A stretch of 64,000 nucleotides of DNA, from the NCBI GenBank assembly GCA_025677835.1, contig JAIXMR010000007.1, positions 62,001 through 126,000 on the forward strand, written 5' to 3'. Made by a program: the position numbers and the translations under genes. Below are positions 61,540 through 64,000 of the stretch, piece by piece. The DNA is from Sporodiniella umbellata. Its lineage: Eukaryota; Mucoromycota; Mucoromycetes; Mucorales; Rhizopodaceae. The notes under the pieces were generated by a model that saw only the letters and a list, made by a program, of their open reading frames with translations, ran no database searches and was not told where the DNA came from. Each line of letters opens with the position of its first letter. The first letter of the stretch is position 1.

Positions 61540-63606
61540 ATGTCTGGTATAATCGTATTCCTTTCGCCAGTTCTCAAATGTGGTTTTTTTAACAAGCTGA
61601 TTTTTACTTAAAACAGATCCACTCGAAAACATCACTTCAAGACTCGGTGGTCTTTCCACTACACGTAAGATCTAAGCATCTATTACCTTTTTTCTTCTTA
61701 CGTAACATCACTGATTGTCTTATAGCCAATTCTACTACCACAGGTAAGAATCAGCTTGACTTTGCAAAATTGTAAAGTTGGAACCCGCAGAACATCTAAT
61801 TTCGTAAATAACAATACAGCCTCTGGTGCGCCACCTCAACCCCCTCCTGCTCAACAACCCTCCACTCAGCCTACTCAACAGCAGCAGCAACAGCCTTCCT
61901 CTACTCAGCCTACTAAGCCAGCTCAACAAGGTCCTCCTCCCACTCAAACAGCTCAAGGCCCTCCTCCCACCCAACCAGCTCAACAAGGTCCTCCTCCCAC
62001 CCAACAATCGAAACCCACTGGAAATGGTACTTAAATTGCTTAATATGAAAAAAAACCCCTATTAAGATGTCTTCGTTTCTACTTTTTACAAACAATAGAA
62101 ACTGGAGAGGAAAATTTGATCAAAAGTACGCATACTGTACAAGTCAAATTAGCCGATCAACAAGCAGATCCCAACTCCCCACTATTCTCTGTAAAGTCTT
62201 TTGAAGAACTTGGCCTGTAAAGATCGTATACTTGTATTTACCTAGGAGTATATCCTGATTATCTTTTATAGGAGCCCAGAACTTTTAAAGGGTTTATATT
62301 CCATGAACTTCTCCAAACCCTCAAAAATTCAAGAGCGAGCATTGCCTTTGTTGATTAGTAACCCGTAATTATTAAAGAAAAGAGGCAAAAAAAACATAGA
62401 CAAAGTATACTTATGCACCATCAGCCCTAAAAATATGATTGGCCAATCACAGAGTGGTACCGGTAAAACTGCTGCTTTTGTCTTGACCATGTTGACTCGT
62501 TTGGTACCTGGCTTAAATGTTCCCCAGGTAATTTTTTAAAAAAACATAATTTCACAGAAACGAGAGCTTTATAATCAAAACATAATCTCATTTGTTTAGG
62601 CTATTTGTCTTGCTCCTTCTCGCGAATTGGCGCGTCAAATTATGGATGTAGTTCAGGCTATGAGCAAATTCACCAACATCACCACCAAGCTTGTAGTCAA
62701 AGATTCTGTAAGAAGAGGTGAGACAATTCAAGCTCAAGTTATTGTGGGTACACCTGGTACTGTAATGGATGTGATTAAAAAACGAACTCTGCCTGTACAA
62801 GCTATAAAAATTTTTGTTCTTGACGAAGCTGATAATATGTTGGATCAGGACGGTTTAGGAGATCAAAGTATCCGCGTTAAAAAGTAAGGATTATATTGTA
62901 AAATTTCTAAAACGCAAGTCGCTCACTGCATACAACACATAGCTCTATTAAGGGTCACCCTCAAGTTGTTTTATTCTCTGCTACCTTCCCCGACAACGTT
63001 CGTCGTTTTGCTGTAAAGTTTGCTCCTGATGCCAACGAGATCTCATTAAAACGTGAAGACTTAAGCGTAGATGCCATTAAACAATTTTATATGGACTGTG
63101 ATAACCAAGAGCACAAATACAATGTACTATGCAATGTGTATGATTTATTGACTGTGAGCCAAAGTATCATTTTTTGTAAACAACGTCACTCTGCTGAGGA
63201 AATTGGTAAACGAATGAAACAACAAGGTCACTCAGTTGCTACTCTTCACGGCAAAATGACACCAGAGGAGCGTGACAAGGCAATGGACGATTTCCGTCGA
63301 GGCGAATACAAGGTTCTGGTAACTACCAATGTAATTGCTCGTGGTATAGATATTTCCCAAGTCTCGTTAGTTATCAACTATGATCTTCCCGTGGATCAAA
63401 GAAACGCTGTAGATTTCGAAGCTTACCTTCACCGTATTGGCCGTACAGGCCGTTTTGGACGTACCGGTGTAAGTATTATTTTGGTTGATAGTAAGGAGAG
63501 CTGGGATCAGATGAGAGAGATCGAAAATCACTTCCAAAGAGCCATCACTTATGTTCCCACCAAGGATTGGGAACTCGTCGAGCAGCAACTCAAGTCATTG
63601 ATTTAA
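61540..63606 (+). CDS. DBP5: DEAD-box RNA helicase Dbp5 (DDX19)
   Basis: The first exon is just ATG-TCT-G (61540), with short introns downstream. The N-terminus reads '[16 protein letters not shown]' and a Pro/Gln-rich insert with repeated QGPPPTQ. Helicase motifs follow: Q-motif region '[15 protein letters not shown]', Walker A '[14 protein letters not shown]', [23 protein letters not shown] (DEAD), FSATFP, '[20 protein letters not shown]', '[20 protein letters not shown]' and '[13 protein letters not shown]'. The C-terminus ends VEQQLKSLI with TAA at 63604-63606. The SQSGTGKT variant of motif I and the Dbp5-specific order identify the family. Family knowledge: Dbp5 acts at the nuclear pore cytoplasmic face with Gle1 and inositol hexakisphosphate to strip proteins from exported mRNA. 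The long P/Q-rich segment (about 61810-62030) is not typical. Confidence 0.93.
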
Positions 63607-64000
63607 AAAAAAAGAAGAAAAAAAAAGCACTCTTTGGAGCTAAACGAAAATAAAAGAAACCTGGACGCAATGTCTTTTGAAACGATATGATGCAAAATGA
63701 ATAGGAAAATATCCTTTAAAAAAAGTTGGCTTTATACAAAGTGCATTCAAGGCTTCTCCCCTACCATTACTCTTCATACTAGTACTATTTTAAACAATAT
63801 GTCCTTCTTCTTTTTTAACTTTAAATGTGAAAGATTAAAAAAGAGTGGTATTTGCCAACGAAAAGAGTATCTGTTGACATGGTGACCAAAAGCAAGTTAT
63901 TTAGACACAAAATACTGAGGGTTAAAAATTACCTAATATAGATCATTAGTTATCACAATGCTCAAGAAAATCACATGGAGATGCTTTAAAAGCACAGTCG
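63607..64000. other. Right-edge sequence
   Basis: Downstream of Dbp5. An A-rich 3' flank and an unrecognised 62-codon frame (63697-63885) are present. Nothing else is supported; the window ends here. Confidence 0.45.

Overview
The window looks like nuclear DNA from an AT-rich fungus, most likely an early-diverging (Mucoromycota-type) filamentous fungus. The reasons are short introns of about 45-60 bases, near-universal GT-AG splice sites, strongly AT-rich spacers with long A/T homopolymers, and a purely fungal gene set (velvet regulator, Bck1-type MAPKKK, Ede1-like EH protein, Msb1/Mug8-like protein). I cannot name a genus. No rRNA, tRNA, CRISPR array or intact transposon was recognised. I could not run a tRNA or repeat scan, so that absence is weak.

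Layout, left to right. A CASP/Coy1 Golgi protein (cut at the left edge) is followed 116 bases later by a Bck1-like MAPKKK with SAM, RA-like and kinase domains and an unusual LWAVPP-repeat linker. A 2.3 kb AT-rich spacer leads to a Uls1/Ris1-type SNF2-RING translocase and a mitochondrial small-subunit protein (mS45/Bot1). A 7.1 kb gene-poor stretch follows. The block 19.4-33.4 kb is dense: an Ede1/Eps15-like endocytic protein, a secreted Shewanella-like phosphatase, a frameshifted unknown ORF, a small secreted-peptide candidate, the ubiquitin E2 variant Mms2, the CORVET subunit Vps8, and isopentenyl-diphosphate isomerase. A second gene-poor stretch covers 33.4-39.1 kb.

From 39.1 to 52.6 kb genes are tight: a velvet-domain regulator, the EngB-type and MnmE/Mss1-type mitochondrial GTPases (divergent, 65 bases between start codons), an AMSH-type deubiquitinase (tail-to-tail with MnmE, 5 bases apart), ribosomal protein L4 and a kinesin-4-like motor. 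The right part holds a TALE homeobox gene, an Msb1/Mug8-like RhoGAP-fold protein and the mRNA-export helicase Dbp5.

Functional themes are mitochondrial translation (mS45, EngB, MnmE), endosomal and ubiquitin traffic (Ede1-like, Vps8, AMSH, Mms2), and polarity or cell-wall signalling (Bck1, Msb1-like). These are scattered housekeeping and regulatory genes, not one operon-like system. I see no clear previously undescribed system. The most unusual items are the LWAVPP repeat array, the two-GTPase bidirectional promoter, the signal-peptide plus HSEL phosphatase, the 53-residue secreted peptide ending near GKRR, and the frame-supported GC-AG intron in the velvet gene. Intron positions were inferred by hand from reading frame, splice sites and family similarity.
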